DNA of 63,413 nucleotides from an uncultured Clostridia bacterium (GCA_944385925.1 CALWZE010000043.1:1-63413), one strand, 5' to 3'; positions 32,946 through 41,774 are shown, counted from the first letter of the stretch. The notes: generated by a model from the letters alone, not told the origin. Made by a program: numbers and translations.

Positions 32946-34468
32946 TGCATAATCCGGAAAACCTTGTGGAAATGCGGGGGATCGACAAGCGCTTTGCACA
33001 TGTTTACGCGCTCAAATCGGTAGACTTTGAGATCCGGCGCGGCGAGGTGCATTCGCTGCTGGGCGAAAACGGCGCCGGAAAATCGACCCTTATCAAGGTG
33101 TTGACCGGCGTTTACCCAAAAGACGGCGGCGAGATTTATTTTGACGGCAAGCCGGTCGAGATCAACTCCCGCGACGACGCATTTAATCTGGGTATTGCCT
33201 GTATCTTTCAGGAACTGAGTCTTGTGCCCACGCTGACGGTAGCGCAGAATATCATGTTGGGCAAGGAAAAGGCAAAACTGGGCGTGCTGCAAAAAAAATC
33301 CATGAACCGCGAAGTCAGCGAGCTGATTAAACGGTTTGATTTTCCGCTGCGGGCCGAGGACGTTGTCGAAACGCTCAGCGTCGCGCAGCGGCAGATGGTC
33401 GAGATTTTAAAGGCGCTGTCCACCAACGCTTCGCTTATCATCATGGACGAACCGACGGCGAGCCTGAGCAGTAAGGAGTCCGAGATGCTTTTCCGCATTA
33501 TCGGCCAGCTCAGAGAAAAGGGGGTCAGCATCCTGTATATCTCCCACCGGCTCGAAGAAGTGTTCCAGCTTTCCGACAGGATAACGGTCCTGCGGGACGG
33601 CCAGCTGGTCGGGGTGGTGCCCAAAGAGGAGATCGTGCCCGCGGACGTCATCCGCATGATGATCGGCAAGGAGCTGAGCGAAGCGACCGCCTCCCGTCCG
33701 CTGAAGGTATCCGACGCGCACACGGTGCTGCAGGTCCGGAATCTGACCCGGCTCGGTTCCTTTGAGGACGTCAGCTTCGAGGTGAAGGCGGGCGAAGTCC
33801 TGGTCCTGGCCGGACTGGTCGGTTCAGGCCGCACCGAGGTGCTGCGCAGCGTTTACGGCGCCGATCCGATCGACAGCGGAACGGTGCTTTTTGAGGGAAA
33901 GCCCTACCGGCACAGCGTCAGCACGGCGATTCGCCTTGGTTTCGGGCTGATCCCGGAAGACCGCCGCACACAGGGCTTTGCGCCGCTGTTGTCCGGCACG
34001 CGGAACGTGGCGGTGACCAACTATGATAAATTGAGCCGGCTGGGCGTGGTCAATGCGAAAAAGGAAAAGCAGCTGGGTGAGACCATGGTAAAGCTGGTTG
34101 ATCTGCGGCCCGCCAACCCGACCGTGCCGGTTGGAAATCTTTCGGGCGGCAACCAGCAGAAAGTCGTTCTGGGAAAATGGTTGACCCGCGACCTGAAGGT
34201 TATCCTGATCGATGAACCGACCGTCGGCATCGACGTCGGCGCAAAGGATGAAATATACAATTTCATCGAGCAGCTCGCGGCAAGAGGCGTGGCGGTATTG
34301 CTGGTAAGCTCGGACGTTGCGGAGGTGCTGCGGGTGGCGACCCGCATCCTGGTCATGCGCAACGGAAAGGTTGTGCATGAATTCAATGACGGCGTGGTCA
34401 CGCAGGAGAACATTCTGCTCGTTTCCTCCGGAATGGCGGAGGATCACAGGACGGAGGCGAAAGAATGA
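32942..34468 (+). CDS. Sugar ABC transporter ATPase with two ABC domains (RbsA/MglA-like)
   Basis: A 508-residue double ATPase of the sugar-importer type. The first domain has Walker A GENGAGKST, signature LSVAQRQMVEI and Walker B LIIMDEPTA. The second has the diverged Walker A GLVGSGRTE that is normal for this family, signature LSGGNQQKV and Walker B VILIDEPTVG. One such protein normally serves both permeases. It overlaps its neighbours by 4 bp on each side (ATGA), with permease A before and permease B after. Confidence 0.95.
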   Translation: MMHNPENLVEMRGIDKRFAHVYALKSVDFEIRRGEVHSLLGENGAGKSTLIKVLTGVYPKDGGEIYFDGKPVEINSRDDAFNLGIACIFQELSLVPTLTVAQNIMLGKEKAKLGVLQKKSMNREVSELIKRFDFPLRAEDVVETLSVAQRQMVEILKALSTNASLIIMDEPTASLSSKESEMLFRIIGQLREKGVSILYISHRLEEVFQLSDRITVLRDGQLVGVVPKEEIVPADVIRMMIGKELSEATASRPLKVSDAHTVLQVRNLTRLGSFEDVSFEVKAGEVLVLAGLVGSGRTEVLRSVYGADPIDSGTVLFEGKPYRHSVSTAIRLGFGLIPEDRRTQGFAPLLSGTRNVAVTNYDKLSRLGVVNAKKEKQLGETMVKLVDLRPANPTVPVGNLSGGNQQKVVLGKWLTRDLKVILIDEPTVGIDVGAKDEIYNFIEQLAARGVAVLLVSSDVAEVLRVATRILVMRNGKVVHEFNDGVVTQENILLVSSGMAEDHRTEAKE

Positions 34469-35493
34469 AGGGGAAAAATTTATCCGTCGCACAGCTGCTT
34501 TATAAATACAGGCAGCTTCTGATCCTGGCCGCGCTCTGCATTTTCTTTGCGGCCGCGCTGCCCGGCATGTTCTTTACAATGAGCAATTTCAGGAGTATTT
34601 TATACTCTATGTCACTATATGGCCTGATGATCTGCGGCGCGACCTTCCCGGTCCTTCTCGGCGGCATTGACCGGACGGTCGGCGCGGTCGCGGCGCTCAG
34701 CGGCGCGATCTGCTGCATGATCATTGTGAATTCCGGCTATACCAATCAGGGCGTTGTCCTGGGCATACTCGCCGGCGTCGGGGTCGGCATGCTCAGCGGC
34801 ATCATCCACGGCGTGATCGTCGCGCATTTTGATATACCGGCTTTCCTTCTGACCCTTGCGACCTCCCAGGTCATTTACGGCCTTGTCCAGGTAACGACGG
34901 GCAAGGAACTGATCGTCGTCATGAAACCGGCGCTGTTCACCGATATCGGCGCAAAGCGGATACTGGAGATCCCGGTTCCGGTCTATGTGCTGCTTATCTG
35001 CTTCATCGTCGCGTATTTCCTGCTCAATCACTCCACCTACGGACGCAGGATCTACAGTGTCGGCGGCAACCGGGAAGCTTCCAAACTTTCGGGCATCAAT
35101 GTGAAGCGGACGACCATCACCGCCTATATGATGTCGGGCATGATGGCGGCGATCGCGGGCATCGTGCTTTCCAGCATGAACCAGCAGGCGCTGTCCTATG
35201 CCGCAGACGGCTATGAGAATGATGTGCTTGCGGCAATCGTCGTGGGCGGAGTAAGTTTGCGCGGCGGCGCGGGCACTTTGCAGGGAGCGATATTCGGTTC
35301 GCTGCTTATCGGTATGCTGAACAACGGGCTGCGGCTGATGGGCGTGGAGTCCATCTACCACAACTTTATCAAAGGCATCATCATCATTGCGGCGGTTGCG
35401 GCAGACATGTACTCAAGCTATCAGATGAGCGGCCTCAAGCACAGGGGCGGCAAAAAGCACCCGCACAAACAGGCCGCGGGCGAAAATCAGTGA
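34465..35493 (+). CDS. Sugar ABC transporter permease B (RbsC-like)
   Basis: A 342-residue BPD_transp_2 permease. Membrane segments run from LLILAALCIFFAAALPGMFF onward; landmarks are YGLMICGATFPVLLGGIDRTVGAVAAL, the loop YSVGGNREASKLSGINV, and VLAAIVVGGVSLRGGAGTLQGAIFG. It is clearly related to permease A but distinct, so the two likely form a heterodimeric channel. The C-terminus ends in a His/Lys-rich tail (KHRGGKKHPHK). It overlaps the ATPase stop by 4 bp and is followed after 15 bp by the URO-D-like gene. Confidence 0.92.
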   Translation: MKGKNLSVAQLLYKYRQLLILAALCIFFAAALPGMFFTMSNFRSILYSMSLYGLMICGATFPVLLGGIDRTVGAVAALSGAICCMIIVNSGYTNQGVVLGILAGVGVGMLSGIIHGVIVAHFDIPAFLLTLATSQVIYGLVQVTTGKELIVVMKPALFTDIGAKRILEIPVPVYVLLICFIVAYFLLNHSTYGRRIYSVGGNREASKLSGINVKRTTITAYMMSGMMAAIAGIVLSSMNQQALSYAADGYENDVLAAIVVGGVSLRGGAGTLQGAIFGSLLIGMLNNGLRLMGVESIYHNFIKGIIIIAAVAADMYSSYQMSGLKHRGGKKHPHKQAAGENQ

Positions 35494-35508
35494 CGGAGGA
35501 GCTTAGCT

Positions 35509-36780
35509 ATGAATTTCGATGTGACCCCAAAGGAAAGAGAATATCTGCGAGCGCTTGCGAAACAGCAGCTTGAGCTTGCGCAGACCGACCATAACCGTAA
35601 GCTGATCGACCGGTGGTATGCGCATAACGAGTCCAAAGGCCGAGAGCCGATGATCGTTTTTGAGACGCGCTACTGCGAGGACGATCTGTACGATCTGACC
35701 TGCGAAAGTCCTTTTGCGAGGATGATAGAACTGGAACTGCTTCGCAGCATCGTCAACGCCACCAAGATCAAGGACGACAAGGTCGTGCCCAATTACTTTA
35801 CCCTTTACTGGGATATGTCGGTGCGCACCTTTGACCTGGATATGAGCGAAAAGCGCTGTGTGGATAAAAACGGAAAATCGGTGGGTTACACGACCATCCA
35901 TCACCTGGAGGACCTTGAGCGGGATTTTCATAAAATCGGAAAAACCGTCCGGACGGTGGACAAGGCGCTGACCTTTGCCAAAAAGCAGGCAATTGAAGAA
36001 ATTATCGGCGATATCCTGCCGGTTCGTCTGAAAAATGAGATCGGGTTTTTCAACTGGTATGCCAGCCCTTCCAAAAAAGTCGTCTACCTTATGGGTATGG
36101 AGGCGATGATGTACGCGCCTTACGACTATCCTGAGCTGTTCCGCAAACTGTACGAACTGCTGACCGAGGATGCGCTGGAGACCTATCGCTGGATGTCGGA
36201 CGAGGGCATCTTGTGCCTGAACAACGGCAACGACTATGCCGGCGCGGGCAGCTATGGATTCAGCAAGCTGCTGCCGACCGAAGAATGCAAACAGACCGGG
36301 AAGGTGCAAATGAAAGATCTGTGGCTGAATCTGAACTCTCAGGAAACGGTCTCGATCTCTCCGGATATGTACGGCGAATTTTTCTATCCGAGCTATATGA
36401 AGATCGCCAAAGAGTTCGGCCAGGTCTATTACGGCTGCTGCGAACCGGCCGATCCGCTCTGGGAAAAATATCTCTGCAAAATCCCCAATCTGCGCAAACT
36501 CTCGATTTCGCCCTGGGCGAACGAGGAGAAGATGGGCGAGTATCTGCGCGGCGGCGAAGTCATCTATTCCCGCAAACCCAGCCCCAATTATCTGGGGGTG
36601 TCCAAGGATCTGGATGAGGACGCGTACCGGGAACACATCCGCAAGAGCGTGCGCGCGGCGCGCGGCTGCCATATGGAGATCATCTGCCGGGACGTCTATG
36701 CGCTGAACGGGAACCGTGATAAGCTCGGCCGCGCGGTTGAAATCATTCGCGAAACAGTGGAATCAGATTATCAATACTGA
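35509..36780 (+). CDS. URO-D-superfamily protein 1 (in the sugar ABC operon)
   Basis: A 423-residue protein with the uroporphyrinogen-decarboxylase / cobalamin-independent methionine-synthase type TIM-barrel. Landmarks: an N-terminal helical cap, NYFTLYWDMSV, EAMMYAPYDYPELFRKLYELL, QETVSISPDMYGEFFYPSYM, FGQVYYGCCEPADPLWEKYLCKIPNLRKLSISPWAN, and GCHMEIICRDVYAL. It lacks the N-terminal R-x-P-V-W-x-M-R-Q-A motif of true HemE, so it does not make coproporphyrinogen. Cys-Cys in YGCCEP and later His/Cys residues could bind zinc, as in the methyltransferases MtaA/MtbA. Strong GGAGGAG ribosome site; same operon as the ABC importer. Its substrate is unknown, perhaps the imported compound or a derivative. 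Confidence 0.8.
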   Translation: MNFDVTPKEREYLRALAKQQLELAQTDHNRKLIDRWYAHNESKGREPMIVFETRYCEDDLYDLTCESPFARMIELELLRSIVNATKIKDDKVVPNYFTLYWDMSVRTFDLDMSEKRCVDKNGKSVGYTTIHHLEDLERDFHKIGKTVRTVDKALTFAKKQAIEEIIGDILPVRLKNEIGFFNWYASPSKKVVYLMGMEAMMYAPYDYPELFRKLYELLTEDALETYRWMSDEGILCLNNGNDYAGAGSYGFSKLLPTEECKQTGKVQMKDLWLNLNSQETVSISPDMYGEFFYPSYMKIAKEFGQVYYGCCEPADPLWEKYLCKIPNLRKLSISPWANEEKMGEYLRGGEVIYSRKPSPNYLGVSKDLDEDAYREHIRKSVRAARGCHMEIICRDVYALNGNRDKLGRAVEIIRETVESDYQY

Positions 36781-37167
36781 AACGGAAACAATAAGAAGCA
36801 AAGCGGCGGTGCAAAACCGCCGCTTTGCTTTTCCTTTGTTGTATATTTCAGCGATATAAAGCGCTCTGCTCAGAAAGATGGACAGCTTACGTTTCAGGAT
36901 ATGAGAAAAGCGGGGCGTTATTAAAGACCCGGAAGAGAAAAATGAAGCAGAGGCAGCTTGCCCGTTATCGGGCGGTGGAACCGATAACATGGGGATAAAA
37001 TGCGCATTGTCTCTTGAGGAATTTGCTGGTATTATGGCTCTGTGGGGGCTTATCCGAACTAACGCGGTCGGCTTGTGGCAGTTTTCCTTCGCACGGCGGC
37101 GGAATAAAATCATATTTTGCGCTTTTGGATAGCGGCTGTTATAATGTGGCAAAAAAAGGAGCGGAAG
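36781..37167. other. Gap between the ABC operon and the HAD gene
   Basis: 387 bp. The left edge is the operon terminator; the rest has no gene or element that I can name. Confidence 0.5.
36796..36833 (+). terminator. Terminator of the ABC sugar operon
   Basis: Perfect 14-bp stem AAGCAAAGCGGCGG/CCGCCGCTTTGCTT (36796-36809 with 36817-36830) followed by a T-rich tract. Confidence 0.85.
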
Positions 37168-37974
37168 ATGGCTGTACTTTTCCTATGCGATGTTGACGGC
37201 ACATTGGTTAAAAGCGGGCAGTCCCCGACCGGTCGGACGATTGAGGCCGTCCGGGAATTTACAAGGCGCGGCGGCGTCTTTGGCCTGTCGACAGGCCGCA
37301 GCGCCCAGTCGGTTACCGAACTTATCGCGATGCTTGGCGTAAACGGTCCCTGTGTCCTTTGCAGCGGCGCGCTGGTTTACGATTTTCAACAACAACGCAG
37401 GCTCTGTGTGCAATACCTCGATGATTCGATTTACGGACTGCTCAGAACCCTGATGGATGAATACCCCGCGATCAGCCTGACGGTATATACTGCACACGCG
37501 CAGTATACCCTCAGAAAAAACGAATGCCTGATGCGAAGCGGTGTTTACGAAGACAGGATGGCCCCGGCTGCTGAACTAAATGAGGTTTCCGGCATGATTA
37601 AGGTGCTGTTCAGCTGTGATGATGCACAGCTGCTCCGGCAGATACAGCGGGATCGGATTGACCCTTCAAGATTCTCCTGCTATGCAGCCAGCACGCATTT
37701 TTATGAAATTACGGCGGCTGGCGTGTGCAAAGGCAGCGCACTTGGCGTAATAAGGGAAAACCTGGAAAAGCCCGGCGAGCGCCTGCATCTCTTTTCTGCG
37801 GGCGACGGCCTTTCCGATCTGACCATGAAACCGGAATGCGAGCTCTTTTTTGCGCCAAAAACAGCGCTTCCGGAAGTGTGCAGAGCGGCAGACAGGCTTA
37901 TTTCACCGCCGCTGGAAGGCGGCGTGGCCGAAGCAATCGCCTGGGTTTTGGATCAGGGCCTGCTGAACGGATGA
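37168..37974 (+). CDS. HAD-superfamily sugar phosphatase (Cof-type)
   Basis: A 268-residue class IIB (Cof-like) haloacid dehalogenase hydrolase. Motif I CDVDGTLV (nucleophile Asp in D-x-D-G-T) is at residues 7-14, motif II GLSTGRSAQ follows, and motif IV GDGLSDLTM lies near residue 214. The cap domain sits between motifs II and III. Such enzymes dephosphorylate sugar phosphates or FMN in the cytoplasm. I chose ATG 37168, with AAAGGAG seven bases upstream; two earlier ATGs in frame lack a site. It stands alone but within the sugar catabolism region, so a sugar phosphate substrate is likely. Confidence 0.85.
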   Translation: MAVLFLCDVDGTLVKSGQSPTGRTIEAVREFTRRGGVFGLSTGRSAQSVTELIAMLGVNGPCVLCSGALVYDFQQQRRLCVQYLDDSIYGLLRTLMDEYPAISLTVYTAHAQYTLRKNECLMRSGVYEDRMAPAAELNEVSGMIKVLFSCDDAQLLRQIQRDRIDPSRFSCYAASTHFYEITAAGVCKGSALGVIRENLEKPGERLHLFSAGDGLSDLTMKPECELFFAPKTALPEVCRAADRLISPPLEGGVAEAIAWVLDQGLLNG

Positions 37975-38383
37975 TACCCGGATGTCGATGGAAGGAAAAT
38001 TGCATAAACATACTCTATCATGCAATTTGTGCGGCACAGCAAAAAGGATCGCTGCGCCGGGACAGGGACAGTGAAAATTTCCTCAAAAACCGCTTTTTCC
38101 AATCTGGGATCATGACCTGTTAACGGATAAAGTAGGAATAAATGCGGAGATTTACTCCACTTTTCCGGCAGGCAACGGAGCATCCCCTGAACAGATGCAG
38201 CAGGGCTTTACAGGGGAAAATCCGGCATATTTCCGGGTTAATGTGTGGAAATTCAGGAATAGTTTCTTTACTGCAAAAGAGATGGAATTTGGCAAAAGTG
38301 AAGAAAATTTCCGTGAAAATTATATAAATTGGAGATTGACTCCGCTAAAATGGGGTGCTATACTGCGCTCAGGAGGTGGAGAG
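37975..38383. other. Gap upstream of URO-D-like gene 2
   Basis: 409 bp without a recognised gene. It becomes AT-rich to the right and ends in a consensus promoter (38336-38364). Confidence 0.5.
38336..38364 (+). promoter_or_regulatory. Consensus promoter of the URO-D 2 / RpiR genes
   Basis: TTGACT (38336-38341), 17-bp spacer, TATACT (38359-38364). Predicted transcription starts near 38371, which is where the AGGAGG ribosome site begins, so the leader would be only about 13 nt. Confidence 0.8.
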
Positions 38384-39424
38384 ATGAATTCTTTCGAATT
38401 GTGCAAAGACGCACTGGACGGCAAAGCCTGTGAGAGAATTCCGGTAAGTCCGGAAATTGATGCAAGCTATGCGGCAAAGATCAGCAATGTGCAGGTTGGC
38501 GAATGTTATCTTGATGAGCAGCTGCATGCACAGGTCCTGAACGAGGTCTTTGCCCATCATGATACGGATGGATTGTACATAAACCTGTGTCTTTCAAAAA
38601 AGCAGATTGCGTCCAAAAAAGAGGTGCGCAACGGATGGCAGGTGGTGGACACCTTTGGCGACACCTGGTTTGTCCCGTTCAACGATGTGGCGTCTAAAAC
38701 GGCGTACTCCATTCAGAGTCTGGATGATCCGAGGCTGATGCGCGACAATCCTCTTAAGGAAGGAATTATTGAGACATTTCGCGCCATGGACCCAAAACTC
38801 AAGCGTGAAAAGATGATCACGCCCGGCCTGACCGGTCCGTTCAGCCAGGTTGTCATGATGATGGGAATGCAGAATGTGTTGTATTGCATGATGGATGAAC
38901 CCGAAAAGCTCAAGGAAATTGCCGCCGTTCGCACCTCCTTTGCGAAGGCGTGGGCGGACGAGCTGATCGATCTGGGCGCGCAGTTTATCTGGATCGGAGA
39001 AGGTCCCGCATCTTCAAGCGTAATTTCTCCGCGGCAATATGAGGAGTTCGTGCTGCCCTACGAACAGGAACTGACCGCGCATATCCGCAGCCGGGGCGCA
39101 CAGAGCGTACTGCATATCTGCGGAAACATCAATCCCAGCATCGAGAACATCGCAAAAAGCGGTGCGCAGGGTGTGGACGTCGATTATCTGGTGAATATTG
39201 ATGACGCCAAAAAAGCTTTTTATAACAAATGCTGCATAAAAGGAAATTTAAACCCGGCAGAGCTTGTCCGTGCGAGCGAAAAGGAGATATACTGTAAATG
39301 CAGGGATATTGCCGGCAGATTCGACGAAAACAGGGGCCTGATTCTTTCCACAGGCTGTCTGGTCAGCCGCAATACACCGAAAGAAAACATAGATGCCATG
39401 ATCCGGGCATGTCATGAAAAATAA
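38384..39424 (+). CDS. URO-D-superfamily protein 2
   Basis: A 346-residue URO-D-fold TIM-barrel protein. Landmarks: an N-terminal NSFELCKDALDGKACERIPV (in place of the HemE motif), ITPGLTGPFSQVVMMMGMQNVLY, FIWIGEGPASSSVISPRQYEEFVLPYEQELTAHIR, HICGNINPSIENIAKSGAQGVDVD, and KGNLNPAELV. HICGN with later Cys residues (LSTGCLV) matches the zinc-binding His-x-Cys and distant Cys of MtaA/MtbA-type methyltransferases, so it may be a zinc-dependent transferase acting on a thiol or corrinoid. No corrinoid protein is encoded here. The next gene, an RpiR regulator, starts 23 bp later. Paralogous to 35509-36780 and the broken gene at 41110. Confidence 0.82.
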   Translation: MNSFELCKDALDGKACERIPVSPEIDASYAAKISNVQVGECYLDEQLHAQVLNEVFAHHDTDGLYINLCLSKKQIASKKEVRNGWQVVDTFGDTWFVPFNDVASKTAYSIQSLDDPRLMRDNPLKEGIIETFRAMDPKLKREKMITPGLTGPFSQVVMMMGMQNVLYCMMDEPEKLKEIAAVRTSFAKAWADELIDLGAQFIWIGEGPASSSVISPRQYEEFVLPYEQELTAHIRSRGAQSVLHICGNINPSIENIAKSGAQGVDVDYLVNIDDAKKAFYNKCCIKGNLNPAELVRASEKEIYCKCRDIAGRFDENRGLILSTGCLVSRNTPKENIDAMIRACHEK

Positions 39425-39447
39425 GTCGGAATAGCGTGGAGAGCCAG

Positions 39448-40305
39448 ATGAACAAAGTGAACTCGATTTTACCGTACATAAGCAGCGTGATGCTGTCGCT
39501 GACAAAAACCGAACAGAAAATAGCGCGTTTTGTAATGGAGAATCCGCAAAAGGTCATTTACTTCTCCATAACGGATCTTGCGGAAACAGTTCATGTCGGG
39601 GACGCTTCGATTCTGCGCTTTTGCAGGAAAATCGGGCAGAAAAGCTATCAGGGATTCAAAATGGCCCTCGCGCAGGAACTTTCGGCCAAAAACGAGTATG
39701 CGGTGGAGCATTCGGCCGACGATTCGGCCCTGAGCGAAACCCGCAAGCGGTATCAGGCGGTATTCAACGCGAACTTAAAGGTAATGAACGAAACGCTGCA
39801 GCTGCTGGATGAGAAGAGCGTGCGCGAAGCCGCGCAGGCAATTCTCCAGGCTGGCAGGGTCCTGATCTGCGGCGCGGGAACTTCGGGCATCACGGCGATG
39901 GACGCGATGTACAAGCTCAACCGCATCGGCATACGCGCCGAAGCTTTTTACGACAGCCATCTTCGGCTGATTGTGGATTCCCTGCTCAGCGAGCGGGACG
40001 TCCTGATCGCGATATCCTTTTCAGGCAGCACCAAGGATATTCTGGATGAAATTGAGGTCGCCAAAAAAGCCGGCGCCAGAATCATTGCGATCACCCATCA
40101 CGCGCGCTCGCCGATCGCGAAAAATTCCGACCTTGTGCTGCTGCATGGCGCAAGCGAAAACCCGTCGCTGCCGGGCGATATTTCCACCAAAATTGCACAG
40201 CTCATGGTGGTTGACATACTGCATTCGCTTGTTGCGGCCAATTCGGACAGCACCTATAAAGCGGCTCAGCTGACGGCGGAAGCCGTTTTGGACAAGCTGA
40301 TCTAG
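39448..40305 (+). CDS. RpiR/MurR-family transcription regulator with SIS domain
   Basis: A 285-residue regulator. The N-terminal RpiR helix-turn-helix covers LTKTEQKIARFVMENPQKVI, then FSITDLAETVHVGDASILRFCRKIG. The C-terminal SIS domain binds a phosphosugar: ILICGAGTSGITAMDAMYKL, LIAISFSGSTKDILDEIEVAKKAG and GARIIAITHH. Relatives (MurR, NanR-like) control amino-sugar catabolism, which fits NanE directly downstream (107 bp) before a shared terminator in between. An earlier in-frame GTG at 39436 is possible; I prefer ATG 39448 because GGAGAG lies just before it. Confidence 0.88.
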   Translation: MNKVNSILPYISSVMLSLTKTEQKIARFVMENPQKVIYFSITDLAETVHVGDASILRFCRKIGQKSYQGFKMALAQELSAKNEYAVEHSADDSALSETRKRYQAVFNANLKVMNETLQLLDEKSVREAAQAILQAGRVLICGAGTSGITAMDAMYKLNRIGIRAEAFYDSHLRLIVDSLLSERDVLIAISFSGSTKDILDEIEVAKKAGARIIAITHHARSPIAKNSDLVLLHGASENPSLPGDISTKIAQLMVVDILHSLVAANSDSTYKAAQLTAEAVLDKLI

Positions 40306-40331
40306 CCTGTTTGCGCCGTGCGCCGGAAAAA

Positions 40332-40354
40332 CCGGGAGTTTCCCGGATTTTTTT
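40332..40354 (+). terminator. Terminator after the RpiR gene
   Basis: Short stem CCGGGA/TCCCGG (40332-40337 with 40341-40346), then ATTTTTTT. NanE, 59 bp later, is therefore probably partly or wholly from its own start. Confidence 0.7.
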
Positions 40355-40412
40355 GGAACAATTAATGGAGAAAATCACCACATAAACAATTATAATCGGA
40401 GATAATTATTTT

Positions 40413-41108
40413 ATGAGACTGCCGATTCCAAATGGCCTGATCGTATCCTGTCAGGCTTTGTATAACGAACCGCTGCATTATCCGGGCTATATGACCATGA
40501 TGGCAAAAGCCGTTGTGGAAGGCGGCGCGCAGGGTATTCGCGCCAACGGCATTCCGGACGTCGTGGACATCAAAAAGCACTTCCCCGACCTGCCGCTTAT
40601 CGGACTTATCAAGCGGGACTATGCCGGATATGAGCCTTACATCACCGCGACGCTCAAGGAGGTTGAGCAGCTGGCTGCAACGGCAGTAGACGTCATCGCG
40701 GTGGACCTGACCAACCGGCCCAGACCGGGATTTCAAACGCCGGAAGCGTTTTTGCGGCAGATCAAATCAATGACCGATATTCCGATCATGGCGGATATTT
40801 CCTGCTATGAGGAAGGGGTGGCCGCTTATCAAAACGGCGCGGATTATATTTCCACGACCCTTGTCGGCTACACCGAGTATACGCTGGGAAAGAACGAGCC
40901 GGATTACGCGCTGATTGAAAAGCTGGCAGCCGAAGTAGGGGTCCCGGTTGTGGCGGAAGGCCATATTAACCAGCCGCACGAGGCGAGAAGATGCCTTGAC
41001 TGCGGAGCCTATGCGGTGGTGGTCGGCAGCGCGATTACCCGGCCGCAATACATCACGAAAAAATTTGCGGATGCTGTCCAAAGCGTCGCGCTGAATGTGG
41101 AGGCATGA
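40413..41108 (+). CDS. nanE: Putative N-acetylmannosamine-6-phosphate 2-epimerase (NanE)
   Basis: A 231-residue NanE-type TIM barrel. Landmarks: GLIVSCQALYNEPLHYP at the N-terminus, GAQGIRANGI, PLIGLIKRDY, DVIAVDLTNRPRP, IMADISCYEEGVAAYQNGADYISTTL, PVVAEGHINQPHEARRCL and AVVVGSAITRP. The catalytic Lys (IKRDY) and Glu (AEGHI) are kept. It converts ManNAc-6-phosphate to GlcNAc-6-phosphate in sialic acid breakdown. NanA, NanK, NagA and NagB are not in the window, so it may feed from elsewhere. The 3' end overlaps the start of the broken URO-D-like gene region. Located behind an RpiR regulator. Confidence 0.92.
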   Translation: MRLPIPNGLIVSCQALYNEPLHYPGYMTMMAKAVVEGGAQGIRANGIPDVVDIKKHFPDLPLIGLIKRDYAGYEPYITATLKEVEQLAATAVDVIAVDLTNRPRPGFQTPEAFLRQIKSMTDIPIMADISCYEEGVAAYQNGADYISTTLVGYTEYTLGKNEPDYALIEKLAAEVGVPVVAEGHINQPHEARRCLDCGAYAVVVGSAITRPQYITKKFADAVQSVALNVEA

Positions 41109-41109
41109 G

Positions 41110-41774
41110 ATGGATTCAAAACAGAGAGTTATCGCTGCATTTGAACGCAGGCCGACCGACCGGCCGCCGATTTTCCCGGTCGTCACCCTTGTACATGCAG
41201 CGAAACTGATCGGAAAGTCTATTTCTGAAATCGGTCTGGAACCGAGACTTGCGTATGATGCGCTGTATAAGGCCTGGGAAGTTTACGGATTTGACGGTTT
41301 TGAAATTCCGGCGCTGGACGAGTTTCCGCTGTTTGCGGAAAAGCTGCACCCGCTTTGGGAAAACGAGACGCTGTATTTCGTGGACGACGCCCAAAACAAA
41401 TGCTATTACTTTCAGGACCTCAACGATCAGCCGATCAAACTCAACAACAGGGTGTATTCCTATGAGGAGATTTTCGCCCAGCCGGTGAGAAGCTGTGAAG
41501 AGCTATTGGACGGCGGATTCATGGACCCGGTTCGCGACCTGATTCAGCGCGTTGACGGCAGAGCGTATGCTATGCGATTAATCCGAAAGTGCTCAAAGAT
41601 GTGCGGGAAGTACATCTGGACATTGGCCTTGGCGATTTTGCGGAAGGACAGACGATCATCGATCCAAGATATTATCCGCTGGAAAAGAATTGCCGTTTTG
41701 CCTTTGACGGAGACCGGGTGGAATTTGTCAACACACTCTGCGAAGCGTTTGTGAACAGCAAAAAAGCAGATTGA
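41110..41774 (+). pseudogene. Broken gene: URO-D-like N-terminal half joined to a nucleoside-hydrolase-like C-terminus, out of frame
   Basis: Two incompatible coding pieces meet near 41565. The first (from ATG 41110) reads SKQRVIAAFERRPTDRPPIF and GFDGFEIPALDEFP, a URO-D-family N-terminal half of about 155 residues that then runs on in frame into non-family sequence and stops at 41754. In a different frame, the stretch up to 41774 reads VCYAINPKVLKDVREV and FAEGQTIIDPRYYP ... FAFDGDRVEFVNTLCEAF, which resembles the C-terminal end of inosine-uridine-type nucleoside hydrolases. The simplest explanation is a deletion that fused two genes and left them out of frame. It follows NanE immediately. 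Confidence 0.7.

Noticed and set aside
35509-36780. HemE (uroporphyrinogen decarboxylase) for haem synthesis
   Set aside because: Fold matches, but the N-terminal substrate motif of HemE is missing and no haem genes are nearby.
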